This document shows, one piece after another, positions 1-11,113 of a stretch of DNA of 64,000 nt. This DNA comes from Amborella trichopoda. Taxonomy: Eukaryota > Streptophyta > Magnoliopsida > Amborellales > Amborellaceae. Numbering within the stretch: the first letter of the stretch is position 1; every line of letters starts with the position of its first letter. Under the pieces are notes generated by a model. It saw nothing but the letters and a program-made list of their open reading frames with translations, was not told the DNA's origin and did not search any database. Location: assembly GCF_000471905.2 (NCBI RefSeq), contig NW_006496564.1, forward strand, positions 1,514,991-1,578,990. The letters run 5' to 3'. A program made the position numbers and the translations under genes.

Positions 1-9
1 AGTTGTACA

Positions 10-1044
10 ATGAAGGAGTCATTCTGGGGCAACCGCGTTAGCTTAGAAATCAGGCGCAAAGGCTATTACTGGACCACCATGGCTGACAATTGTTGGAAGA
101 TATTTAAGAGGTGTCCCAAATGTCAACTTTATGGAGACCTCATCCATGCACCATCCGTACCACTCAACTCAACACCACTCGTATGGCCCTTTACCATGTG
201 GGGTCTTGATATCATTGGAATGATCTCACCGAAAGCCTCAAACGGCCACCGTTTTATATTAACGGCTACAGAGTACTTCACAAAATGGGTAGAGGCCACA
301 TCATTTATCAAAATTGAGGGACAACATGTTGCCCATTTCATAAAGAACAACATTGTGCTCAGATTCGATGTTCCTGAATCCATCATTACTGATAATGGAT
401 CTAATTTCAAGAATGAAAAGGCCACTAAGGTGTGCAAAATATTTAGGATAACGCATAAATTCTCCACACCTTATTATCCCTAAGGAAACGGACAAGCAAA
501 AGCCACAAACAAAGGACTTCTCAGAATAATAGAAGGTGGCAAAGATTGGCACGAAAAGTTAAACGACAGGCTATAGGCCTACTGGACAACTTAGAAGATT
601 CCTACTGGTGTGACCCCATACTCAATGGTGTATTGTATGGAAGCAGTGCTACTCATTAAAGTTGAGATACCATCTCTCTGAGTGCTTGTTTATAAAAATG
701 TAGATGACGAACTAAAGATCTAAGCACGAATCGCTGCTCTCGTTAATTTGGATGAAAGACGATTGCGAACAACACAATATATCGTTGCTTATCAGTGTAG
801 CATCGACAGGGCACACCAAAGAAATGTTGTTGCTTGACAGTTCAAAGAAAGGGACATGGCACTCAAGAAACTCTACCACACTCCTACAAATCCACACCCT
901 TTAAGCAAGTTCAAACCTAATTGGGGGTGGCCATTCGTGGTTATCCGAGTGCACACAAGCAATTCTTACAAAATAAAAAATCAGGAGGTGTACGAACTCA
1001 ACGACCCCATTAATGCGATGTATCTCAAGAATTACTACCCGTAA
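10..1044 (+). pseudogene. Degraded Ty3/gypsy integrase (element A1)
   Basis: Read in one frame this is an integrase relic. It retains the GYYW motif and the CPKC pair of the H2C2 zinc-binding domain. The catalytic core follows with WGLDIIG (first Asp) and ITDNGSNF (second Asp), then a C-terminal segment ending in LKNYYP, close to the LKKYYP ending usual for Tat integrases. An in-frame TAA at 481-483 replaces a Gln codon, and several more in-frame stops lie between 570 and 840. The catalytic Glu expected in GQAEATNK is Lys here (GQAKATNK); A2 keeps Glu. It cannot encode an active enzyme. The histidine half of the zinc finger lies beyond the window edge. Confidence 0.88.
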
Positions 1045-1689
1045 CGGGCTTAAAAGAGTGGTGAAAACCTAAAAAGGCACCACAAAGAAAAAAAAAACTA
1101 AAGAAAAAAGAAATTTGATGTGGCGAAAAATTGAAATGGCATCACGGGTAAAAAGAATAAAACATATCCAAGAAGGAGCTTTCGATTCAAAAAACTCAAA
1201 TACAAAAAAGTCTTCCAACAATACTGCACAAGCAAACCTTAAAGATGAAGACTCCTCCTAAACCCTACAAATTCCCAACAGAACCAACTAAAACATATGT
1301 GGAAGGGTGACATGAATGGAAAACCGAAGTGACTTCAATGAACCTTGGGATAACATCGAGACCTCTCCAAGATGGAAGTCTGGCAAGAATCCAGAGAACT
1401 ATTTATGGATCTGCGAAGCACAAGATGAAAGCTCCAAAGGTAAAAAGACAACTTCAACACTTTTGAGTTCTCACAATCCCACAAGAAAATCCTTTCATCA
1501 TCTTTGGGTAAAATTTGATAAAGAAAATGACCACCATAGGTGCCATAATTGGCAAAACTGTAAGGCCCATCCCTTTTGAAAATGCCTTTTTCCATCTGAT
1601 TGTTAAAACTGTCCTTTTTTAATAAAAAAAAAACAAAACTTCTTTAGAAAGGACTTCCTCCATCAAGAGGTTAAATTGTTACAACCAGG

Positions 1690-2140
1690 TTCAGATCGTC
1701 AAACTTGTGCGACGTTAAAAAAATGAGCTAACACGTTAAACTCGTGCAACGTTAAAAACCCGTGCTAATACGTCAAACTCGTGCAACGTTAGAAAGCCGA
1801 GCTAACACGTCAAACTCGTGCGACGTTAAAAAGCTGAGCTACTGTCAACTCGTGAGAAGTTAAAAACCCGAGCTAACACGTCAAACTCGTGCGACATTAA
1901 AAAACCGAGCTAACACGTCAAACTTGAGCGACACTTAAATGTCGAGCTAATACGTCTAGCCCCGTATGACATAAAAGGTCGGGTCATAGTTCAACGTCAA
2001 ACTCGCGTAATGTAAAAGAGCTAAGACAGGTAACGTCTAGCCCTGTATGACATAAAAGGTCATGTCCAGTTCAATGTCAAACTCGTGCAACATAAAAGAG
2101 CCAAGACAACTATTGTCTATCCCCGAATGATGTAAAAGGT
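1690..2140. repeat. Tandem repeat, ~37 bp unit, in A1 LTR
   Basis: The motif 'aactcgtgcgacgttaaaa' followed by 'gccgagctaacacgtc' recurs about every 37 bp from ~1690 to ~1945. It then continues in a looser form containing 'gtctagccctgtatgac'. The homologous field in A2 (~49290-49670) has ~40 bp spacing and different copy numbers. The repeats are non-coding. Confidence 0.75.
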
Positions 2141-3264
2141 CAGGTGTATCATCCATTGCTGCATGACGTTAAACTGCTTAGAAAGCTCTATGGTTGCAGG
2201 AGTTGAAATTGCTAACCAACATTGTTTTTCGAAATATCTTTCTCTTTTCAAAATTTTCACCATATGTCTCGTGTTTTCAAAAACTTTAATTTCTTTGTTA
2301 AAATCGTAGCTTGTCCCTGCTCCGGGTTCTATTTCAAATCTCTTCCTACATTCAAAAATTTCTAAAAAGACTTGTAAAAACAAAGGAGCTTGGACACCCG
2401 TATATGATGAACACCGCATTGCCACAATTACTGTGTTGCTGCCTCGCCTCTCTATTCAGAATTGATCAGACAAGTCTCATCCTATAGAAAGCCTTTTCCT
2501 ATAGATAGCCTTAAGAAACCCTTAAGGAAATCAAAGAAATTGCCAGGGTTAAAAATTTCAAACTGAGAAAACCTTGAGGTCAAGTTGCATGACTATAAAA
2601 TCCACCGCGAGTTTCAAGCTTGCTTAACTCGACGACACCTCACGCCAAAAACCCTTAGATGAAAATGCCTTAGGTGGGTGAGCATGGGAGTGCAATGACT
2701 TGGAGGGATAGTTGGTGTGCCATCTGCCCACGTGACATCGGGATGACATTCATTCTCCTGTCCCTCAAAGGGCAGGAAGCATCAGAGAGTCTACTGTTGT
2801 TACTCATCTGTCCCTCGAAAGTCAGGGAATTCATGTTCACTTTGCCCTCGAAGGATAGGGAACGACAATGTGTCTAGGGAACGACAACGTGTCTACTTCT
2901 TTGCCACTCTCCTGTCCCTCGAAGGACAAGGAGTGCCAAAGAGGGGCAACTGTAAACACTCGCTTTGAATCTGCCAAGTTCTATAGTTTTCTTAGATCCT
3001 TAAGATCAAATTGGCCTAGTAAACCCAAAATCCATAGGTCACACAACTTACCCATTGAGCCGTAACCATTATGCCAACCCAGAACCCAGCAGATGCCTGT
3101 TTTGGCCCCAAATCTAGTAAATGTGTTGTTTTACGGAAACAAATCATTAAAAATAGTAAGAAAATCCGTTTGACTCACATTTTCTATAAGAGCTTCGCAA
3201 GAGGATGAGGAAGACACTCAAATTAAAAAATATCAATTTGGACAAGTTTTGGTTTGGGCAACAT

Positions 3265-3535
3265 GGGGAGTGCCGCCATGGTGACACAGGGCGTGTCACC
3301 CAAGTCATCCTACAAATGCCCTATTTTACTAAAAAATTCATTAAAGAGAGTAAAAACATCTGTTTTTACCCAAACGTTTTCTGGTAGCCTCACAAGAGGC
3401 TAAGGAACATATCTAAAAAGAAAATTTTCAATTTGCAGGGCGTGTAGCCCAGGCGACACGACTCGTGCCGCCCAGCCTTGGGCGACCCGACTCGTGCCCC
3501 GTAGGCGACACAACCTGTGCCACCCATACCTATTT
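3265..3535. repeat. Interrupted palindromes of the GGCGACAC...GTGTCGCC type (A1 LTR)
   Basis: Short arms such as ggcgacac and gtgtcacc or gtgccgcc flank 4-8 bp spacers, for example at 3282-3302 and 3450-3472, and recur through 3530. They are imperfect inverted repeats able to form small hairpins. Much cleaner copies occur in A2 at 49960-50560 and near 48120. Confidence 0.6.
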
Positions 3536-4495
3536 TTCCCCAGACGCGTTTTTATCGTTTTTCGTGTTTTTAAGTTTTATCTTGTGAGTGGTTTGGCCAC
3601 GTGATGCTATCCTCGTTGGTTAAATCCAAATTTTAAAAAAATAAAAGATTAGTTTGACCGAGGGATTTGTTGGTTATAGGATAACTCTGCACCAACAAAT
3701 CCCTTGTTGAAATGAACTCACTTTGAGTGAACATAAAAGGACAAAAAATGAGAGGGCCGAATAGGGATGAGCCTTTAGAAACTTTAGACTGGAAGAAAAA
3801 CCCTAGGAGACTAGAGAGACCTTCCCTGAGAAAACCCTAACCCTCATCTTAAGCTTGAGTGAACCTAGACCTAGGGCACAACAACCCTAGCTCTAAACCA
3901 CTTCTTAGGCACAATCACCCTACTACTACCAGAGACTTGTTGATCGACATCTGGACCATAAGGGAAAAAGGAACCGGTTCTGATACGGGCGAGCCCTCGA
4001 AGGCACAGGAAACTCGGGCCATCCGGCCCGATTTGGTATTTTCTTCTCCTTCATTTCCTCCTTTCTTTTATTGTATATATTTTATTTTGATCTGGCTCTG
4101 ACTCATTCTGATTGAAAATTGTATTTTGAAATGCTTCGGATCATGCTGGCTCTGCCACAGATTTGAGAGCAGATATGCTCCTTTATGGGCAGATCTGATC
4201 TCATATCAGAATTCGATTGTTTCCACTTTCTCTATCATTGCTTTATCATTTATTTTTATCAGTTGAAAATGTCATACCTGAGAGATCTACATCGTTAGAT
4301 TGCTCGTTTCTGCATTATAAACACCACTGTCGTGCATGACCGCTGCGAGGAACTCAGACGAAGAAAAAGTAGAAGAGAGGGGAGAAAAGATAGAGAAGAA
4401 GAAAAGGAAAAGAAGAGAGAGAAAGTTTACCTCAAACCTAAGGGTACCAGTCAAAATTTTCCTCACCTCACAGCCTCTCTCAAGCGTGACACAAC

Positions 4496-4996
4496 NNNNN
4501 NNNNNNNNNNNNNNNNNNNNNNNNNNNNNNNNNNNNNNNNNNNNNNNNNNNNNNNNNNNNNNNNNNNNNNNNNNNNNNNNNNNNNNNNNNNNNNNNNNNN
4601 NNNNNNNNNNNNNNNNNNNNNNNNNNNNNNNNNNNNNNNNNNNNNNNNNNNNNNNNNNNNNNNNNNNNNNNNNNNNNNNNNNNNNNNNNNNNNNNNNNNN
4701 NNNNNNNNNNNNNNNNNNNNNNNNNNNNNNNNNNNNNNNNNNNNNNNNNNNNNNNNNNNNNNNNNNNNNNNNNNNNNNNNNNNNNNNNNNNNNNNNNNNN
4801 NNNNNNNNNNNNNNNNNNNNNNNNNNNNNNNNNNNNNNNNNNNNNNNNNNNNNNNNNNNNNNNNNNNNNNNNNNNNNNNNNNNNNNNNNNNNNNNNNNNN
4901 NNNNNNNNNNNNNNNNNNNNNNNNNNNNNNNNNNNNNNNNNNNNNNNNNNNNNNNNNNNNNNNNNNNNNNNNNNNNNNNNNNNNNNNNNNNNNNNN
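4496..4996. other. Assembly gap (501 N)
   Basis: This run of unknown bases lies in the R/U5 part of the B1 3' LTR. The ~48 bp before the gap (ending cgtgacacaac) is repeated, with a few differences, just after the gap (4997-5044). This suggests an unresolved tandem repeat or two misjoined LTR copies rather than simply missing sequence. Confidence 0.97.
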
Positions 4997-5123
4997 GATC
5001 AAAAGTTTCTCTCACCTCACTCCCTCTCTCAAGCGTGACACAACAATGATAAGAAAGAGAAACTTGTATTAAGTGAAAACTCTCTCTTGTGTGTGCCTCT
5101 GTCTCTTCTTTTTTTGCATACAA

Positions 5124-5140
5124 TGATGGTACATATATAT
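5124..5140 (-). promoter_or_regulatory. Probable TATA box of B1 3' LTR
   Basis: On the - strand 'ttctatatatatgtacc' is a strong TATA-like element inside the LTR, and the same position in the 5' LTR (around 20125) reads 'ttttatatatacat'. Conservation of the box between diverged LTR copies supports a U3 promoter, with R and U5 to the left (5100 to 4310). Confidence 0.6.
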
Positions 5141-6825
5141 AGAAATGTGCCCCAAACATGGGTGGATGATCAAAAGTAACCCTAATTGTTGGAAATAAGA
5201 TTAAATTGAATTAAAATAAATTAAAAAATAGGGTGAAAAATGACAAAGTTACCCCTTCCTACAAAGTTGTAGAATTCCAGAACAATCTCTGTGTTGCCCT
5301 AAGACTTGCATGATCTTGCATGGCTGATCCGGGGTCATTTTGTTGTCTGGTTGATCATAAGTTGATTTTTTTCTTATAGGGCTCAGCATGGCGATCGATT
5401 TGATACCAACTTAGAGCCATGGATCGTGTTTTTTGAGCACGATCTTGTGACTTCATATTTGAGTAGATCTTGAAACTTTGGATCGATAGTTTGTTCATTC
5501 CTTGATGTTTTTCACTGTTTTCTTCGCTGAATCACACAGAGCATACCGCTATGATCACGAACACCAAACGCAACTTGATTCCGTGACCGAACGATGATTT
5601 TGCAAGTTTGGAATTTTGGCCAGAATCAAGGATTCCGGTGACAAAATTTACAATCTATTCGTTGGCTACATGTGAAGAATCCAACCGATAATCATGTACG
5701 GGGTTTGGGTCAGAGATGGCTCGAGACCTTACGCCCACAATGGAATTGGTCTGACATCGATCGGGCTCGCGAGTGGTGTGATCTGGCCACTCAAACGAGG
5801 CACGACGTTGCTGAATTTTTTGCACTTTCTTCATGGATCAACAACTCTCTCTAGTGTTTCTTCATGCTCGGGTATCGTCAAGGGACGTTCCACATATTGA
5901 AACGCTTATCTTGACTAGAAGAACATGCTCACCAAATCTGACTTTGGACAGGTGAGATATGAGCGTCAAGAGTCACTAGTCATGACTGTCCCTTCAATGG
6001 TGTGTGTTACAGCGTGACCGCATGGGAATAACGTGCGGCTTCTTCTATTTTACTCTTTCTTCTATTTTACTCTTCGCCTATAACGTTTTCCTAAAATGTC
6101 CATTAGAATTGAACCTTGACCCTTGGGGGTTTTCAACTGTGGCGGATCCAATGGTAGTGGTTCCATAGTAATTTGAGATGTTGAAACTATTCTTCAGTCT
6201 GCACTACCTTAGACATATCGGAATGCGATGAAATTTGGCAGGAGACTCTTAAGAGACCCCATGAAGATGTTGGCCAGTTCTGGGGCTATTATGAGACTAT
6301 CGTAATTTTCACTACTTGCTAGGCCTTTATTGAGCGAGGGCCCCATGTTGATGAAAAGTACCTTCCAATAGCTTGCCCCGTCGAATGTTGTGCTTCGAGA
6401 GAATTAAGAAGTACAATTATTCAGGAATTTTGAGGGAACTTTGTCAAAGTCCACACTCTCGAGAGACTATTTGTGGTTTTGGAGCGTGAGGCCTTTGTCA
6501 GGACCTCCTCGTATAGAACCAACCCTTTTTTGCAGGCCAAATGCTACAAACCTTCGATCAGTATTATTTGCTGCTAAACCAGGTTTTCTTATGGTGCTCA
6601 AGGTATCTCCAGTAGGTCCCGTATAGCGGGGTCCAGTCGGGGGCTTCTGACCTAACCCGAAAGTCTGGTCTCATGTAGGCTAGGGGGTTTGGAGAAGACT
6701 ATCCTAAAGCCTGTGGCAGGTTAGACCCTGACTTCATCAGTTTCTTGCCTTCGAGATGGCTCTTAGAATTTCCGGAGGGATCTTTTGGTCGTCGTCCTCA
6801 CCCTCAAGGATTCTTGTTGATGTTG

Positions 6826-7186
6826 AACTGGGGAGGTCTTATGCGGCTCTCATTCCCTAATGAGCCATGAAACTGGGGAGATGTTATGTTGCTCTCACTC
6901 CTTGATGAGCCATGAAATCGGGGAGATCTTATGTGGCTCTCCCCCTTAATGAGCCATGAAACCAGGGAGATCTTATGCGGCTCTCACTCCCTGATGAGCC
7001 ATGAAATCGGGGAGATCTTATGAGGCTCTCACTCCCTGAGGAGCCATAAAACTGGGGAGATCATATGTGCTCTCACTCCCTAATGAGCCATGAAACCGGG
7101 GAGATCTTATGAGGTTCTCACTCCCTGATGAGCCATGAAAACAGGGAGATCTTATGAGGTTCTCAATCCTTGATAAGCTGTGAAAA
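6826..7186. repeat. Tandem repeat, 45 bp x 8, in B1 3' LTR
   Basis: Eight successive units of about 45 bp each contain 'gggagatcttatg', 'ggctctcactccctgatg' and 'agccatgaaa'. The inverted LTR copy has only about one such unit (~26930-26975) and the fragment at 61168 onward shows none, so the array expanded in this copy. Confidence 0.85.
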
Positions 7187-7989
7187 TGCGGAGTCGGCTA
7201 AGGCTGTGGAAGTGTGTCAACCTGCTTTGCCGATCCAAGCGCCCTTTCATGGGTTATCACTTGAACATGGGAAGTGGCACCGTGAGGATGGTTTTCACGA
7301 ACTTCTGTTATTTGTGGGCTCTTTTACCCATGACGTTGTGGTTATGTCCACCCTTTTCATCCATTTTTGTTCACGGTGCCCTCTTCGGTTTTTCTCTGTG
7401 CTTGTTTCTTTTTCCACGGAACTCTTTTACTCATGGTTTCGTGACCATACCCGTCCATCATTTTTACTCATGGCATTCCCTTGCCTATTTTTTTGAGAAG
7501 GCATGCTTTAAGGCCGTGCCTTCGAGACCTATGCGAAGCCTTTTAACATCATGCGGCCCGAACGCGTACTATAGTTTAGGGTCATACCGCTGGACCGTAG
7601 CAGTAAGGAATAGTAGTCTGTAGAGGCCACAGAGTGAGTCTGGTGATGACTTTGACTCACTTGGGAGGATGGCATAAAATTGCCTCGGGAGCGTTGATTG
7701 GATGGTAGGTGAAACGTGGTGACCCACTAGCTGACGGTGAATATGGGTGTAAAGATGGCTTACCGTTTGATGAGCATGGGAAAGACTCAATGGGGGAAGA
7801 TGAATGATGGTGAAGGTGGCCCGCGCACATGAATGCGCTGGCTAGGGAAGACATGCATGGAGATGCACATAAAGGGCATCTGCGCCTAAGTAGGCTCGTT
7901 GGGGAGAAGAAGAGGGTACGTGCACACAAAAGGGTCGGTTAGGGAAAGCGTGTAAAAAAATGCACGTGAAAGGGGTGTGCGGTTAACAT

Positions 7990-9170
7990 GGGCATGTTTT
8001 AAGGTCGCGCCTCTTAGACCTTGGTAAAGAAATTTAACGTCATGCGGCCAGGATGCACACTATGATTTAAGTTCATAGAGCTTGGACCGTAGTTATGCAG
8101 TTTCAGATCATGCAACCAGGACCGTGCAGTTGAAGGTCGCGCAAATAGACCTCCGCTATAGTTTAAGGTCATATACATTGGACCATGGCTATGCAGTTTA
8201 GGGTTGTGCAGCATGGACTGAGTACGAATCACCATGTCAGTAGGGCTGCCTGGGGGGTAGGTATGTGGATAGCATTCTGACTCCCTAGGGATAAAAATAG
8301 TTAAGGCTGTACACATGCGAAGAGATGTAGATGAAGGTGGTGACCCTATGAGGAGTTGTAAACGAGAGAGACTCCACTGGAGATTAGGAGGGCAAGTGTG
8401 AGTTCACGGGGATAATGAATATCGTTGTGCATGGAACTCTGACAGGCTAGAGCACAGATGAACCCCACCATGGGTTGAAGGGACAATATAGGCCTTAACT
8501 CTTTGGAGATGATGGGGTGAGTACGACCTTTGCATACATCTAACGCCACTGGGGGTTTAGTTGGAGTTATGCGCATTACAGTTTTAGGGTCTTGTAGCTC
8601 GGACCATGGCTAAGCAGTTTAAAGTTATATTGTGGTCGTACAACTAGACCTCTGCTACAGTTTAGGGTCGAATAGTTTGGACCTTGATGTTAAGATTTTT
8701 ATCGTCACACGGCCAGGATGTGCTTTATGGTTTAAGGTCACACATCTGGACCATGGTCGTAAGTTTAAAGTCATGTGACAAGGACTTTACAGTTTAAGGT
8801 CCTGCAACTAGACCTCCATTATAGTTTAAGGTCTTATAGTTTGAACCATGGTCATACAGTTTTGAGTCATGTGACAAGGACTTTATAGTTTAAGGTCATG
8901 CAACTAGACCTCCGTTATAGTTTAAGGTCATATGGTTTGGACCATGGTCGTACAATTTTGAGTCATGTGACAAGGACTTTGGTTGTGTAGTTTAGGGTCA
9001 TGGAGCATGGATCGTGACAGTGCAGTTTAAGGTCATATAGTGCGAACCGCATCAATGCAGTTTAAATTCATGCAGCACAGACTGTGGCAATGCAGTTTAA
9101 AGTCATGCGGCACGGACCGTGATAGTGCAATTTAAAGTCATGCAGCATAGACCGTAATGGTAGCGGTGAC
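7990..9170. repeat. 'gtttaaggtcat' repeat field of B LTR U3 (copy 1)
   Basis: The motifs 'gtttaaggtcatgcaactag', 'acctccgctaca' and 'atagtttggaccatgg' recur dozens of times with short spacings, organised into longer composite units. The same field appears at 24890-26510 (inverted) and 62150-63060. It is non-coding; a single substitution in a unit often destroys any open frame. Confidence 0.85.
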
Positions 9171-9698
9171 GGGATGTGACTCCATGGGGGGATAGAGCTC
9201 TCATAGGAGACTGCGCTCCCTGGGGAGTGAGATTGTGATGCAGGGAATGAAGTTCCTGAGGATGAGAGACGATGGTTTAAAGGGGAGTGCCAAGGCTTGT
9301 GCGTGACACTAAGTGTGGAGTGGCACATTCATCAATAAGCCTAGGTGAAGTGTTAAGTCCCTTGGTGAAGCACATGGGAGTAGCCCTTGACGTTCTGTGC
9401 AGTGGTGATCTATGGACGAGACGTGCAATGATGACCTCTGGACTAGACATGCGGCGATAATCCCTAGACAAGATGCACGACTATAGTCTTTTGTTGAGGC
9501 GCTCGGTAAAATTCTTGATGGGGCAAGCGACACTAGCCTTCTGATGAGGCACGTGGCGTAAGTCTTGACGAGGCGCGTGAAGATGATGCTTCGGGTCTCA
9601 AGCTTGACCCACCCTACCCTGGTCTTATTGTCATCAAGAGTTGGGGACTGGAGCATCATTCCTTGTTTTTCGAAGGGTAAAATAATATATAGCTTTTT

Positions 9699-9716
9699 AG
9701 AGAGAGAGAGAGAGAG
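9699..9716. repeat. (AG)n microsatellite
   Basis: Nine AG dinucleotides lie in a row inside the B1 3' LTR, next to the segment that matches 24270-24330 in the inverted LTR copy. Confidence 0.9.
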
Positions 9717-9719
9717 CCA

Positions 9720-11112
9720 AAGCTTTTTGAGGAGGCTTTTTGGCGAGCACTTCTTGGCCAAAACTTGCAGAGACAGGTACTTATGGATTTTTTGAGCCAG
9801 TTTCAGAACGTGCGAAGCTTCGTAGCATGATTGCAAAGAGTTTTCAACAAGTGTCGAGGCTTTCTAAACAGGAAGAGGGTGGGTCTCTCAGGGCCTTAGC
9901 AGAATTTACAAAGGTGCCTTGTTGGCGAGAGCTGCTCCAGCCGTTTTGATGCTAAAGTGGATGTCGTAGAGAGTTCAGAGGGTTTTGTCAGCTCTGTGGT
10001 TGTTGGAGGAGAAGGAGAAGGGGATGCATTGAGTTCACTGAAAACTTAGTAGAATTTCGGTGAGCTTTGGTGAACTACTGAAGTGAGAAACCAGGGAGAA
10101 GGGAAATCCGTAGGGTCGCAGGGACTTAGGGGAGCTTTTTCTGGGGACTTTCGATGGTTGTTTGCTAACTCCACCAACAAGCAGAAGGCGGGAAAGATTT
10201 TCCTGGCTGGCGGGAGTGAATTCCCACTAAACGCGAACGATTTCGGGGAAGGCGAAAAATCGCAGGAAGTGGATTGTCGGTGAGAGGTGACTATTACGGT
10301 AACCGAAGAGGCGTTAATGCCCCCTGGAAATTTGAAGTTGGGGTGCTTCAAAGTCACGCTTGTCATTAAGTCACATTCAGCGCCGCCTTCGCATGTCCCT
10401 GGGTTACACACGGCGATAGTCACGCTTGGGGACATGAGGCTCGCGGCGTTAGCCTGCTCATGGTAATAATAGGACGCGGCATTGTGTTGCATACGTCGAT
10501 GACCTCGGAGGACGATGTCTTGCATGGGGGTCAAGAGATGGAAAATCGGAAGGCCTTACCGCCGCAATGTGTTGGAATTCAAGTCCTCCAGAACAACCAT
10601 GAAGTCCATATTGCTATGTGGAAGGGCGTCCATTGTGAACAGGGTATGCGCTCCATCATAGGCCGGTTCCTTGCCAGAGAAGTCTGCCTTGTATGTTTGA
10701 TATACTCGTCAGATGAATTGAAGCGGACTCGTAAGTGGTTGTCTTTTTCTTTTGGCCTGTAACCATTCTTGTTGGGGGGACTGAGGCTAACTTCTCCAAG
10801 TGGTTTTGCCACTTCTTCATGGGGCAGGCATTTCTTTGGTGGGTTTACTTCTTCTATACGAGGAGGGTGTTTCTCTTAGCCTGTAACTGCCCTCTTATCC
10901 TCAGATGCAAGACGAACGCCTCTAGCTTTGGTTTGTAACCGTCCTCTTATCCTTAGATTCATGAGCTTTGTAACTTCCCTGAGAATGGGCCTTCGTTTGT
11001 AACTTGCAACTTTTTCTAATGCAATAAAAGAAATGAATTTCCTTTGAGTTGGCTTGATGTTTCCCATCTTCATTTCTATCTTTTTATTGCACACACTGCA
11101 GTTCATTGCCAT
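9720..11112 (-). other. U3 start and pol-LTR junction of B1, no gene seen
   Basis: Parts near 10100 match the inverted LTR near 23900 (both contain 'ttcccttctccc' after a shared 'cctacgg' motif), so the LTR reaches at least to ~10300. The rest, up to the integrase stop at 11114, contains purine runs around 11055-11085 but no clear polypurine tract followed by TG. Open frames such as the one at 10046-10534 have no recognisable domain and are not retained in the other LTR copies. Confidence 0.5.
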
Positions 11113-11113
11113 G

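Larger units (their letters stand above)
1..4330 (+). mobile_element. Tat-lineage Ty3/gypsy element A1, 3' part (integrase relic + 3' LTR)
   Basis: The left window edge cuts into this element. What remains is the integrase end of pol followed by about 3.2 kb of non-coding LTR sequence. Family membership rests on A2 at 47439-54420, which repeats the same modules in the same order on the other strand: integrase, 'gtgaaaacctaaaaaggca' tail, ~37-40 bp repeats, GGCGACAC palindromes, and a terminal segment rich in agatctg motifs. A2 carries an archaeal-like RNase H, which places the family in the Tat lineage. The right border with the B1 LTR lies at 4310-4331; about 20 bp there match both elements, so the exact junction is ambiguous. 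Confidence 0.8.
1045..4330 (+). repeat. 3' LTR region of element A1 (~3.2 kb, non-coding)
   Basis: No coding frame is conserved with A2 here, although the nucleotide sequence is. The first 600 bp are AT-rich with purine runs around 1083-1112 that may include the polypurine tract. Then come 37-bp repeats (1690-2140), a block shared with A2 at 48950-49260 (2150-2430), GGCGACAC palindromes (3265-3535) and a terminal segment shared with A2 at 47440-47900. AAACCCTA telo-box motifs occur near 3796 and 3833, downstream of an 'acataaaagg' AT-rich box near 3730 that could be the promoter. The LTR start was not pinned to a TG dinucleotide. Confidence 0.6.
4310..10950 (-). repeat. 3' LTR of element B1 (U5 end truncated)
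   Basis: This stretch repeats in the same orientation at 19420-21345 (5' LTR of B1), in inverse orientation at ~23350-28813, and again at 61168-63560. From left to right it holds the R/U5 side, an N gap, the TATA region near 5130, a 1.2 kb block shared with 20165-21345 (5170-6360), 45-bp repeats (6826-7186), a 'gtttaaggtcat' repeat field (7990-9170) and a U3 start near 10900. The U3 start was inferred from position, not from a recognised TG end or polypurine tract. The several 60-175 codon open frames here are not conserved between copies. Confidence 0.75.

Noticed and set aside
2117-2425. 102-codon - strand frame in the A1 LTR
   Set aside because: The homologous DNA in A2 (49016-49276) gives a different protein on its own strand, so the frame is not conserved.
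3796-3845. Interstitial telomere repeat
   Set aside because: Only isolated AAACCCTA words occur, not a tandem array.
4287-5159. Open frames of 180-290 codons crossing the N gaps at 4496-4996 and 19593-20103
   Set aside because: Their length comes from unknown bases translated as X; the real flanks are LTR sequence.
5395-5415. 'gataccaac' next to 'agccatgg' read as a primer binding site
   Set aside because: It lies inside the LTR as fixed by the PBS at 18866-18883 and by LTR alignment, and matches the initiator tRNA complement only partly.
7180-7623. 147-codon + strand frame in the B1 LTR
   Set aside because: It is broken in the other B LTR copies (26600-26800 and 61380-61700) and lies in known LTR repeat sequence.
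10046-10534. 162-codon - strand frame
   Set aside because: No recognisable domain, lies in the U3/junction region and is not kept in the inverted LTR.
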